64,000 bases of DNA from Microthyrium microscopicum. Its lineage: Eukaryota; Ascomycota; Dothideomycetes; Microthyriales; Microthyriaceae. The stretch covers positions 259,530 to 323,529 of the forward strand of contig MU004238.1 in NCBI GenBank assembly GCA_010405405.1, read 5' to 3'. Positions 30,272 to 41,808 of this stretch are shown one piece after another. The notes under the pieces were generated by a model, which was not told the DNA's origin, did not search any database, and saw nothing but the letters and a program-made list of their open reading frames with translations. The translations under genes were made by a program, and so were the position numbers. The stretch's first letter is position 1; each line of letters starts with the position of its first letter.

Positions 30272-33059
30272 GTTGATTGATGTATAAAGAGTGTTTGTTT
30301 GAAGGAGTGATTGTTGGATTAGAAGATGTTGTTGATGATAGAACACTAACGACCGTCCGATCAACTCGGTATTTATACATCATGAACTTCAGGAATACTT
30401 TGTACAACATCCAAATTTAGTCCGCTCCCCAATGCGCGTACCTTCTTCCATTGCTAGGAATAGAACACGGAGGCAACGCTTAATTCGAGGAACTTCTTGT
30501 CTCCATGTTACTGTTAGATTGTGCATATAACATGCTGTGAGAAGAAGTATTAATTCCAAAATGGAATTACGTACGCCCTCTCGGGTATAAACTTCATCAG
30601 TAGTTCTCTCTTAGTCACGTTTAAATCTGATGGTTCAGTTTGAAAGAGAATGAGCAATTGAACCTGGGGAAAATCATATCTCGGAGTCTCGGGATCGGCC
30701 TATTAAGCTCAGCGATTGGTCTGGATATATTGGATCTACAAACCCGCTTTAGAGTGTTGATGAAGTTTATGCTTCTTTACACCTCATCTCAGGAGTATCA
30801 AGTGAACAGTCTAACAGAGATATTCATACATACAGGTACCACAACTTGTAAACCGACAGCCGAGGATTGGCTACTCTAGTGGAAAGCGTAAACAATTATT
30901 AGCACAAGCCGAAATCCGGGTATCACACGCATGTTTGAAGGTCTATAAGCAGCGCGAACTTGTGGGTCAACATGCCCTACACCGACTTAACCGACCCTAA
31001 CACAAATTTGCAAGGTCAAGACTTGGAATACTCCTATTTCCTTCAATCGGACTAGAACTTGCTCTTGTCGAGATGACGCACTCGTGTTTTGTTCGTGTGA
31101 GAAATAACGTGATTTCCTTCAACAGGTGATTGTTGCTCACGCCCTACTATAGATACTTCGTCTACTTTCATAACAAGTATCTATCGTTGTTTTAATACTA
31201 TTTATTGCCTATTGGACTATACAGCCTATTTGACGAGACTAACCTTGCCAATGCATGCGGACGAACGTTCACTCATATTGTCCAAACTTGTAAAATAGAC
31301 TCTGTGCTTGACCACAGCACGACAACTAGTGTACCTATTTCGAGCTTGCAAATACAAGACATTATATTCCCGGTTTGAGTAGCTTTATACCTCGGAGAGC
31401 TACCTTTGAGCCGAGAAACCTGCTCTTCAGGGTCTTTTAGCATAGTATGTACTAAATATGACCTGTAAAGCCTGTAGCCAAGCCTTCGAACTCACAGTCA
31501 CTGCACACTTCTGAGACCATTCGTCAGTATTTGCGAATTTCTCATCTTTCATCGCTTTCCAATACTTAGTTCAATTCATATTTGACAGATTGCAAGATAT
31601 AATAATAGGCTGTGGTGGCTTCTAACCTCGAGCGGCTGAAGTGCCATCGCCATGAACCTTACAGATGGCGAAATAGTCACAACGTATAGATAAAATAGAG
31701 CCAGGAACCACTGTTCAATGGGAATCATAAGCACGCCGATTATCCGAAATCGGGCACTAAACCTTGAACAAGGGGTTGGTGATTTTCACAGCCCTTCCCC
31801 AGACTGATCGCTACTCTAAAGTAGAGCCGCGTCCTTTTATAGTGTAGTAAGAATCTTCAGAGTTTCAAACAACCACAAGCGTAGAACTTTCTAGAAAGTG
31901 ACGAACTGGCGAGTTCTTTAGCATTGACGACGTCACTTGGAAAACATCACGGTCTTGTATGTTAAGTCAATCATACACAATTCCAGTCGCAAGACGAGAA
32001 GTACCTCCGCAACCATTGGAGGACGCTTCCAACCACGAGCGAGGTTATTTTCGTCTCTACATAGGTGAAACGCACCGCAAATGGAGGACTTGCAAGAAAG
32101 ACGAATTCGGCGCAGGTTCCTGATCCGTCAGTTCAGTGAGCACGTTTTCCAGGACCTAAAATTCATTCGCTATTGAGGGCTCGGAATAAGTTGGCACAGA
32201 TTAATTTCAGGAATATGCAAGTGGTTGGATACCAATTAAGGTCGCATACTAAGCTTTTTAGATTGAACTTTATCCTGTACCTTTGAGCTTATTTCCATGA
32301 ACTGATTCAAGCACTACCTATGGCTCTAAAATTTCTTTAACATCAGATTCGTGGGATTTTTTGTGAAACCTGAGACAACGAACAGATGAAATTATGATAG
32401 TCAGCATGTCTACTTACATCCATAGAAGATGCCGAGTGAATGCAATTAGTCTCGTGATGGCGACATACGATGTAAATGATGACCATAAGCGTTGTTAATC
32501 TAATTCGGGTAGAACGCATGAGCTGCTGGCCAGTATCCATGAAGTGATCCTCTCCACAGGGCTATGGAACGTGCCGTCTGCATTTAATGCCAGAGCATTA
32601 TTTCCGAGGATTGAAATTGAATCTTATGCTGCAGTACGTAGGTCGTGGCAATAAAATACAATCTACAAGCAGATTTTGATCATTTCGGCTTGTATTGCCG
32701 CAATCCAGTCACGTTCTCTGCTTGTTGCTATATCCCCATTTCATGGATGATGATGGAATTCAAACGTAGTGCTGAAAGCATCGTAATTTCTGAGCCGTTT
32801 TGATGACCGTTGATGTCCTGCTCTATCAAGTTTTCTGCCCGGAATGCGAATTGTTTTGGCTGATGGCTTCCAAATGGGGTTTTTTGGAGCTGCGCCGTGA
32901 CAAGATTTCTTTTTCCAATAATGCGGCATGTCTTGAGTTCGACGATCTAATCATGTTGGTGAAAGGATGCTGGTTAATGCCGCGAATGGAAAGGTCGATG
33001 TTCTAAGCAATGATAATCCAAGGTCGACATTGCGAAGCAAATTCCGAATAGATTTGGCC
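30272..33059. other. large gene-free interval
   Basis: About 2.8 kb with no convincing coding sequence. TATAAAC lies near 30586 and TATAAAT-like elements occur elsewhere, but no array member or spliced gene follows. The frame at 30640-30879 has no family and no array pattern. The region is moderately AT-rich and may hold noncoding RNA or decayed DNA, which cannot be judged here. Confidence 0.4.
30371..30377 (-). promoter_or_regulatory. TATA box of the glycine-rich secreted protein gene
   Basis: TATAAAT read on the minus strand lies 106 bp before the start codon at 30271, a normal spacing for this window's small genes. Confidence 0.5.
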
Positions 33060-33609
33060 TCAAGTTTTCCCCATGGTGTTCCCCAAATGCTTCCTCAACG
33101 CAGCCCAGCGTTGGTCTTTCACAGGAACAGACCCTGCTGTCGCGTCATTCGCATCAGCAGGAGCAGCTTGACTAAGAATGGCCAGATTTTTTCCAAAGCG
33201 CTCTCTTTCCTCACTAATGACTTTGGCCTGCCGCTTGCGAAGGCCTCTGGTGCTCTTCAAACTCTTCATTGGAGCCATCTTGGTAGTAATTTTGGAGCTT
33301 TGGCTGGGAAGTGCGGCTTCTAGGTCTTCATCGGGCAGGGCGTCCACAAGTGATGTCATGGTTGTGGAGAGCGTCTTGTTGGGACGCCGTCGCTTCTTGA
33401 TTCCAGTAGGCCGATCACTTGATGCGCGAGCTTTCGAGAGTAGGAGGGAGTGCTTCATTGTGCGCTTGTCGCGTTTTGTGGATGAAAAGGTTGCGGATGG
33501 TGATTTGAAGGACGTAGGGACGCGCTTAGCGGCTGATCTGGGTTTTATTGGAGCCTGCCGATCTATTAGCAGACGTTCGTTGAAAATCTGGTTTTTCTTT
33601 TCATACCAT
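33060..33609 (-). CDS. SLX9: ribosome biogenesis protein SLX9
   Basis: The second exon, 33554-33060, continues from a first exon that is only the ATG (33609-33607) followed by GTATGA. The joined start MAPIKPRSAAKR is usual for the fungal family. A basic stretch KRDKRTMKHSLLLSK is followed by GIKKRRRPNKTL, a short acidic LVDALPDED, then RKRQAKVISEERERFGKNLAIL and a C-terminal RWAALRKHLGNTMGKT. In yeast the protein acts in pre-rRNA processing and small-subunit export in the nucleolus. It is divergent from the next gene, 315 bp away. Confidence 0.82.
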
Positions 33610-33924
33610 GGCGAGAGAGGAGAACGCTGGGTTGAAATGTGTTTTCTGCAAGAGTTTTTGAGAAAAAGTGACGATGCAAAGTGTGGGTTAGCGCAGAGCC
33701 TCATGTTGAATCTGATGATCCCTGTTGGGTGGGGCTCACCATGGAGATCATGTCACTCAACCACATTCCTTCCCTGTATCCATATATCGTGTCAACAAAA
33801 ACTTCTCTTTGAAATTGACATGCCATAAAGGACGTTGCCCTCTAATCACCAGTCCATTTTTTAGCCGTGAGCCTTTGCTACCACCTCATCCATATTGGAC
33901 GCGACTCTATCACGCCTTGGTACC

Positions 33925-34774
33925 ATGAGTGACGATCAACAGCGGCCTGGTGGCTTTATTCGAGATAATCATGGCATCCTTTCTCCTCCGCCTTCTTCTG
34001 TTTCCTCGACTACAAACGCATCCCTTCCTAATCCGCGCTCAAAACCATTGGTTCCAGGATCCGCCAAAGAGTCAAGCTTCATTCGATATTTGGACGAACA
34101 ACTCTTGCGAATACAGCGACGTCATGCAAACAGACACGGCAATACAGCAACAAAGACCGATATTGGATACAGTTCTTTCAAGGAAGCAATAGCTGATATC
34201 GAAACACTAGTGGAGCTAATATGGGTTTCTGGTACTCGTATGTGATGCCAATCATCTCTATGGAGCTAGCTAACAATGTCTAGCTTCACTTCAGGTGCCA
34301 TATCTGTTGTCAATCGCACTTCTCACTGTAGACTTCCTGCCCTCCTTTCCACCTTCTCCTACCGCAACCTTCCGACTTCTCAATCGACTAGACGTAGCAT
34401 TTGCCTCCCTCATACAAGGCCAGAACGTTGAGACTGGTGAAAGACTACCAGGCTTTGAACGTGGACCAGCAGTTTCCACAACACAGAAGATTCGAATAAA
34501 GAGCTTAGTGGAACGAACCAGAATGACGGCAATCCGTGTTCTTGGCCCTAGTGGTGGCACTGATATTAGTGTTCAGGAAGAGTCCATGGACGTTGACACG
34601 GAGACTGATTATGCCGACTTTGGATTCGAATCTGATGACGAAGACGAAGACGACGAATTGGACGATCATGACATTGGCCGAAGAGAGATGGGAATTGCTC
34701 GAATATATGATCGAACTGTGGTTGAGCTTGGCGAAGTATTGGGACAAACACCCATTGGAATAATCACGGAATGA
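33925..34774 (+). CDS. conserved fungal protein of unknown function
   Basis: Exons 33925-34237 and 34284-34774 join to 267 residues. Order of parts: GFIRDNHGILSPPPSS at the start, a helical region ESSFIRYLDEQLLRIQRRH, then WVSGTPSLQVPYLLSIALL spanning the junction, FRLLNRLDVAFASL and an acidic tail (DEDEDDELDD) before GIARIYDRTVVELGEV. Members of this family are often named only as hypothetical or loosely as recombination proteins; I see no RecA fold, so I do not adopt that name. The upstream gene is SLX9. Confidence 0.72.
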
Positions 34775-35495
34775 CAGTACACAAACCGAAACCTAGCCGC
34801 TCAAGGCGTGGGCTCTTACTTCGACATAACAACAATTGGCGAGGCTTGTGTATACATTGCATACCAAGAAGAAGTTCGAAAACGTAATTGTTAGTTTCAC
34901 TAGGCCGAGAAGGCATGTGAGTTTGTCATCAGTGACTTTATCGATTTCAGTCCTTCCAGAAAGTCTGAGGCCCAGGCAGTTTTCTTTAGTGCCCCTTGGC
35001 TATGGAAAGCTATGGAGATCAGGATGTCACAAAAGCCAAGGTTCTCCCTGATGAATGGACTTCTTTTAGACCTGTACAGCAAATCTGGATTCGGGAAATA
35101 CGTTTATAATACAATGTATCTTACTTCCCGCAGCTTCAAATGTTGTGTGTAAGAGTCACGAAACTGAAGCTCCTGGATAGCTCTTGCCTGAAGCTGCCGG
35201 TTTGTGGGCAACGCACCTGCTGCAAGAGTTCAAATACCAGGAATGCTCCTGCCATGGACCAGGAACGCTCCTTCTTCATCTTGGGCGGCTGCCTTGATAG
35301 CGCCCATGGCTACATTTGATGGCACCAGAAAACCATCACCAAAACAATAACACCTCTACATCTTTTCATCCATATCACAGTTTGCACTTTGACTACATCC
35401 TTACGAAAACATATATTCAAAGCGGGAACAGACTTATCCCATCGCTTCGAAATCGTCCCTCCAACTCTCGAGCTCATAGCTATACCGACTTCAAA
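34775..35495. other. intergenic with possible 5' leader
   Basis: This 720-bp gap leads to the unknown gene at 35496. An in-frame upstream ATG at 35316 would add 60 mostly polar residues. No other gene. Confidence 0.4.
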
Positions 35496-36992
35496 ATGCC
35501 AACGCTCTTTCTCCGCGATATTCGCATCAGTCTCATCGCCTCTGACCTGGCATCCTCCACGAAGCAAGAAATATCTGTCAGGTCCAAAGAAGAAACGAAG
35601 ACCCAGTACAAGAAAAAGATCGATAAGACAGAGGTGAACCGAATTGACAAAATTCTACGTGGTGGCGTCATTTTGAGTGAGAAAATACTTCCGGGCAGCG
35701 GTAACAATGCTCCCTCTGCTGGCCGACCCCCGGGCTGCCAACTCATTGGTAAAGATCGAAATGTGCCATTCTACATGATCCGGGCTGGTCAGAATATTCT
35801 TCATCCTGATGCTTACGTCGCTTCCAAAAAGACGGCTCAATTTGCGACCACTTCTAATGGCGTTGAGCATACTCCACCTCCTCCAACGACAAGAACAAGA
35901 AGTCGCGTACCTTCCCCTGCCAACGGGGCATATGGTGGCATCGCTAACTCATCAAAAACCGATAAATCCAATTCCAGTATGTCTCAACTGGCCAAACTTG
36001 ACGCGCTGTTGGATGGCCCAACCCCTTACGCTCTCGCAATGAAGATCGATATCTCAAGAAAAACGGTTCAGCCTTTAATCAACCCAATATCCAAAAATAG
36101 TGTCGAACGCCAAGGCAGTGTCGGGCATGAAGATTCTGACGAAAACAAAGACGATGTCGAATCTAACGACAGTCGCGATGGCAAACACAGTGTCGAGCAT
36201 AACGATAGTGTTGAACGTAACGGCAACCTTCAACGTAAAGACGGCGTTGATCCCAACGACAGTCCTAAACGAAACGACAGTCTCAAACCAAAAGGCCCTT
36301 CCAGGACCTTAATCGTTTATTGCGATCTTCGATTCGACGTGTTCTACAATGGTAACGTCGTCCATAGCAACTACATCAGCGGCGCATTAAAATGGGGAAA
36401 GGGCAAATCCCAGTTATTTTCCGGCACAAAGATCCAAAACGCTCTTGAACGGCCGTGGATACTCGTTCCAGCAGGTCAAAATAACCGTGGCGAATTGCTT
36501 GAAAATGGAAGCGGAAGGAAGGTCAGCGCCCGAGAGCGTTGGGCTCAGGTCAGCAATTCCTTGCTAGGCCATGCTGACTCCATTCGACGCCCCGATGATC
36601 CCAAGCATCCCGACCATGAAGCTCATAGAGCTCATCAGGCTGCTCATGAGGTTTTACTTGATGGGATTACTTCCATTGCGGGTCTAGACATGCCCAGTGA
36701 GCTGGATGTGGAGCCTAAGATTCAGAAACTGGGTATCATTGATGTTTTGGTTACTGCCGGAAAGGGAACCAACAAGGGACTCGACGGAAGGAAGACTGTG
36801 TGGAATCCTACGCTGATGGGAGCGGTGCTTCCTCAAGCAAATGACAATCTCACGCTACCACACACCTCTGAGAGTAGCAACTTAAGCCACCTGTCATACG
36901 CGATTGGTAGTGAACGCCCAGTTCCGGTTCGTACAATCTTGACTCTTTTATCAATAACATCAATGCTAACTTGACATAGTGGCAGCTGGCTA
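35496..36992 (+). CDS. unrecognised protein with decayed hexapeptide repeats
   Basis: The frame starts MPTLFLRDIRISLIASDL in a good context (CAAAATG). A final intron (GTACAATC at about 36930 to CATAG at about 36980) gives a short last exon ending near 36992. Residues about 190-280 form an acidic and basic low-complexity region with NDSVE-like units. After it lies TLIVYCDLRFDVFYNG, KWGKGKSQLFSGTKIQNALE, a His-rich segment and LGIIDVLVTAGKGTNKGL. I do not recognise the family. It may be a fungal paralogous gene. Confidence 0.55.
36090..36290 (+). repeat. decayed coding minisatellite
   Basis: Units of about 12-24 bp (GTCGAAC..AACGACAGT) repeat imperfectly inside the gene. They encode SVEHND, SVERNG, NDSPKR and similar units. 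The frame is preserved throughout, so the repeat evolves under coding constraint. Confidence 0.55.
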
Positions 36993-38414
36993 GAGGCTTT
37001 GTAGCGGAAAGGATGTTGTTTGCGGTGCGATACGTGGTTATGTAGACTGAACCTGAGTCAGCCTCAAACAACTCTAGTGAGGGCTGAGTTGTGTACAATT
37101 ACTGCTTTGGAAATCATTGTTGATAACTAATTAGTTCGATAATGTTACTTTCGCTCTTGCAGCTGTACTGGGACCGACTACTGTCGCAATGACTTTCCCT
37201 TGGAACCACACGTGTGACTATGGGAGAGCTCTGGTAAACTATCGCAGTAGACTGGAGAGATACCGTCCACTCGGGATCTGTACAACTACAACCTCATAAG
37301 ATGCCGGTAGAAGTTGCTGAGACGAATGTTGAAGAATGCCTATAATTTCTGTTCAGGGCATACTGTAGATGGCCATGCTTCCCCCAGATCCCAGATCAAA
37401 CCCTCATTCGTTAAGAGAACGTGTCAAACCGATTTTCAACACCTTCCTGATTTTCTGCGATATTTTCGATACTGCAAGCACTTCAACAAAAAGTCAAGTT
37501 GAAGCTTTTTGGTCACATAATCCTAAAGTTCTTTTCGTGACTTTATTTCTCTGCAGCCTTCCAGTCGCTTCCCCTCCATTCTGTGCATCTTCACTCTTGC
37601 CTATATCATCCATATCATATCGTCTTGGTAACATCACGAACACCAAAACTGACACGAAATATCTTTCTGCTGACTTCCTTATCGAAAGCGAGCAATTGGT
37701 AGCAAAATTGCGTGCTTGAGAGTTGCGAGCACCAGCAACACCAAGACTTTGTTCCATCTTCGAGTCCCGAGTATCGCCACCTTCAAATTTCACCTAAAAC
37801 TGGGGAAACCCTTACAATCACCTCCAATTTCACAGCAGGAAATTCCACCATTTAAATCGTCATCTTCAATCATTGCACGGTCCAAGGGCATATCTCTGGT
37901 TACTCAATATCCGATTACAACGCGACCAAAGCCCTTGCAGTCGCACGACGCCCACCTCCGTGTTGGCCAGTCGGCGCGTACCGCGTAATTGCCATTGCAC
38001 TTCCCCGAGCTTGCCATCAGTTGTACAGCCGTTTAGAGATCCAAGCGGACTGCTATTCTTTGCATCTCTTCTCCAAAAAGTCATCCAAATCACCTGGTGT
38101 CCGTGTAACAGCCTAACAGGCCCGTTGGCAGTATATTAACAAACCGAACCTGTCCCTGCCTGCCCTCTACATTGCCACCAACCACCGCCTGTTCCCCCAC
38201 CAGCTTTTGCCTGAGCGGAACAATTTAACGGGTTTCTGGCTACAGTTATTAAAAGAACTAATAGGCCAAGCTTTTCTGACAAGTCTTGGTTTCCCACAAG
38301 TCCTCTCCAGCTACCGAATTTCGAAAACAGTGCCTTGGTTTGCCTGTATTCATCGAGATCGAGCCAGGACTTTCCCGCCTACCTTGAAAGCCATCAGCTG
38401 TCGTTTGTGCGGCC
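36993..38414. other. intergenic, no gene recognised
   Basis: This 1.4-kb region leads to the zinc transporter. It has several short open frames without known domains and no array member. The last few hundred bp are the expected promoter and 5' leader. Confidence 0.4.
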
Positions 38415-39961
38415 ATGGCGATCAAGATTGCGCGGTCTACGAGATTATCTATTGCCATCGGAATCTCCTTCTCTTTCTTCCTTGTAGAAATTGCTAGTAA
38501 GTTTGAACTTTTCTCAACCCAGGCTTGTCGCGCCAAGCACACAATGTTCTTCACTGTTTTGAAAGCTTGAAAGGAAAAAAAGTTCTGCATGAGCAAGGTT
38601 CTTCGATGTACCTGCAGAAGATTAGACTTTTCTAGGACATGTGCATTATCGTAATCTTTGACATTCACTGTATTCCTTATATCCACTCGCTGCTGTTCTT
38701 GATCTATCTTTCAGGGTCTTCATACTAACGACATCTAGTTGGCTTCAAAACCCATTCGATCGCATTGATCGCCGATGCATTTCACTACCTCAATGATCTA
38801 ATAGGCTTCATTGTTGCTTTGGTTGCTGTCCTCATATCGGAAAATGGCAGAGCTCACAAGGATCTTACCTATGGTTGGCAGCGAGCTCAATTGCTCGGCG
38901 CTTTCTTCAATGGTGTCTTCTTACTCGCGCTTGGAGTCAGTATCTTCCTTCAATCAATTGAACGATTCATCACTCTCCAAGTGATCGACAACCCCAAACT
39001 GGTCGTTATTGTCGGCTCCATTGGCTTATTCTTGAACATCATCAGTATGATGTTTCTTCATGAGCATGATCATGGAGACGGCCACTCTCATGGCCATAGC
39101 CATGGGGACGAAGAGCATTCGCATGGACACTCACATAGCCATGACCACGATGTTGAGCATAGTCATGGCCATAGCCACAGCCATAGCCATACCCCTGGTC
39201 ATAAACATCGTCATTCTCAGCCAGGGGATATCCCGCTCACGATTCCATCAACTGTGGATGTTAACCATATCGACACGGACATCATGTCAGAAACCTCTGT
39301 GCTACCAGATAAGGAAAAGGATCACAAGGAACATCGTCACAAGCTATTCGCCAAGTCTCAAAAAGGCCACTCCCATCACGACTATGGCATGGCCGGCGTT
39401 CTCCTCCATCTTGCCGGCGACGCATTCAACAACATAGGGGTCATTATCGCCGGTATCATCATCTGGAAGACAAGCTCACCTCACCGCTACTACGCAGATC
39501 CAGCAGTCAGCATGGCAATCGCCATCATGATTCTCCTCTCCTCCCTTCCACTCGTCAAAAAAACAGGGCACATCCTCCTACAAAGCCCTCCGACTGGTCT
39601 AGACGTAGACGACATCAAGCACGACCTCGAGGCGATTCCTGGCATTAAGAGTGTCCACGAACTCCACGTCTGGCGCCTAAACCAACAAAAGAGTCTCGCA
39701 TCAGCACATGTCATTCTCGAAGATCCATCATTACATAACTTCCAGGAAGGCCAAGCCAAGACTATGGCGGAATGCCTACATGCCTATGGAATCCATTCTG
39801 TAACCATCCAGCCAGAGCTAAGAGCTAGACGGCCAGTCATTGCTACACATCCCAGCACTGAAGCTGGTGCTCAAACGACGGCGACTGATCCAGATCAACC
39901 GCCTAGTCCATGCCAACTGAACTGCGGCACGAATTGCGAGAAGATGACTTGTTGTGGTTAG
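38415..39961 (+). CDS. ZRC1: vacuolar zinc/cation diffusion facilitator (Zrc1/Cot1-like)
   Basis: Exon 1 (38415-38496) and exon 2 (38739-39961) join to 434 residues. Six membrane segments fit the CDF family. Metal-site residues are H and D in ADAFHYLNDLIGF (segment 2) and in HLAGDAFNNIGV (segment 5). Between segments 4 and 5 lies a loop with a long His-rich tract (GHSHGHSHGDEEHSHGHSH and more). The cytosolic C-terminal domain follows (SVHELHVWRLNQQKSLASAHV). It ends in CGTNCEKMTCCG, a Cys-rich tail. Known members move Zn2+ out of the cytosol into the vacuole in exchange for protons. Confidence 0.92.
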
Positions 39962-41808
39962 TATGAATGACGCATGATTGAAGAAGTATTCATAGCATTA
40001 TATTAGTATAGCATGGCGCTTGGGGGTAAAAATGCATTGGATAATCATTTAACCTAGGTATCAAAACATGAATTTAACAAACTCAACCTCATATCTATAT
40101 CCACCTACCTGTATTGACATTGGATCATCTACCCAACATTACCATCCAACAAATCACTCTTCACGATGCTCCAATTGTCCCTCATACGCTGGCAATATCT
40201 CCGCCGCTGATCATTCTCCTTTTCTGGTCTCAGACCAGGACCAGCGTCTTCAGTCCCTCAAACTCCATCAACACCTTTGCGCCATCTTTCTTATTGGCTG
40301 CCACGTCGGTGAGGCCTAGACTGCCAGCGGACAGTTCTTTTGGGTCTGCGAGGAACATATGGAAAGTGAAGAGACGGTCGAGGTCGCTGGGCTTGGGGCA
40401 GACATCGGCCGTGTTGGCGAAATTGGGTATTGCATTGGTGATTAAACAGTTGAATGAGAAGGAAAAGGTGGTAGAGCCGTCTGCTGTGAATTTGCAGAAC
40501 ATTTGGCGGGCTTATGGCCCAAGTCTGAAGCTCAAGAATGGTTATAATGGGCTTGATGTTCTGCTAGAGAGGGATGTCATGGGCGAGTTAGTAAGTATGA
40601 CGAGCTTGTACAATCGTGTAATTCCATAGTCGCAAGAATGAGAACTCTTGAGAGCGAAAGTGGCCTGCTGTCGGTCTGACAATTGAGGTCCTTTTACATA
40701 TATTCTGTAGTAGTATCTAAGTTAGCCATTTTGAGCACGTTTCGCAATTTGGGCTTATGGTTGGCCGGAAGAACCTTGACAAATACAAGTTGATTGAAGA
40801 GGACTTCGAATTTGGGACGAGGATGACGACTAAGATACGGAGTTTTATTCAGTGAATTCTGGCGAGGCTGAGCGCAAGCCTTATTTTAATCTGGAATCAA
40901 TATGATATGAATTTGATGGTGAATCAAAGATTCCCAGAGTTCTTTCTCCGATTTTGGATCTTTAGATTAATTAAATTCAGCTATCAACGAATAACATAAT
41001 CTTGAAATGGCATAATTAACTATATCTTGCATTTCTTGGGTAAAGGCTGTGGTGGAGCGAAGCATTATTAGACAATATTCAAAAGTTGATATGTTATATA
41101 TATACACATTTACCGCAAATTACTGCTAACTAACAAACATCTAGGTGGCCCCGTTTGTCTAAAAATGTCATGTCGTTGAACTCGAATTCCTTCTGCATAT
41201 TAGTCATTCAGCGGGCCAAAAAGTCCTAACAGGTAGCCGGCGCGCTAACCATAGACGGGCACTCGCATACGATCGGAAGTAAAATTAGTAAGACTGTATT
41301 GGCCAGCATAATTTTCGTACCTGCCTACCTCACAACTCGATTGTGGGCTAGGCAGGGAGCTTTTGCCTGTTCGAATTTCAGTTTTCACTTTTTTATTTTG
41401 CTTTTTTTCGTGTTGCTGGGCTATGTAATGGATAAAACATGGCTCACTGGTGTCGGATTTATTTTTGGACTAGTAATAGAGGTGTGGGAGGGAAGTGATG
41501 GATTTTGTGGCAGAGGAGAAGTTGGGCACCACATCGTCATAAGGCTGAGCGCAAGGCTGAACTACCAAAAATAAACAGTGATCAATTTTTGTACAAATTG
41601 ACATGATTAGATATTTATTGTGATCGTTTTGGAGTCCTTATAGAATCAAAAGTCTTTGATATGTCAATATAACTGAAAATTTCTACTTGCTAATATCGGA
41701 CAGGTATCTTCGTCTTCGAAGTAATTCAACCCGCGAACGGTGAAGATGCAAAACATTTATACATTATAAGCGAACGTGAACATTTCTCCTGGACCCTGTG
41801 GTCTAGGT
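39962..41808. other. intergenic interval with one uncertain frame
   Basis: About 1.85 kb, AT-rich beyond 40.8 kb. Apart from the uncertain minus-strand frame at 40230-40502 I see no gene. TATATATATA lies near 41095. Confidence 0.4.
40230..40502 (-). CDS. possible unrecognised small protein or exon
   Basis: A 90-codon frame with coding-like composition (NAIPNFANTADVCPKPSDLD, then LTDVAANKKDGAKVLMEF). It ends in a stop. A competing plus-strand frame covers the same DNA, so strand and reality are unsure. No family recognised. Confidence 0.25.
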   Translation of the reverse strand: MFCKFTADGSTTFSFSFNCLITNAIPNFANTADVCPKPSDLDRLFTFHMFLADPKELSAGSLGLTDVAANKKDGAKVLMEFEGLKTLVLV

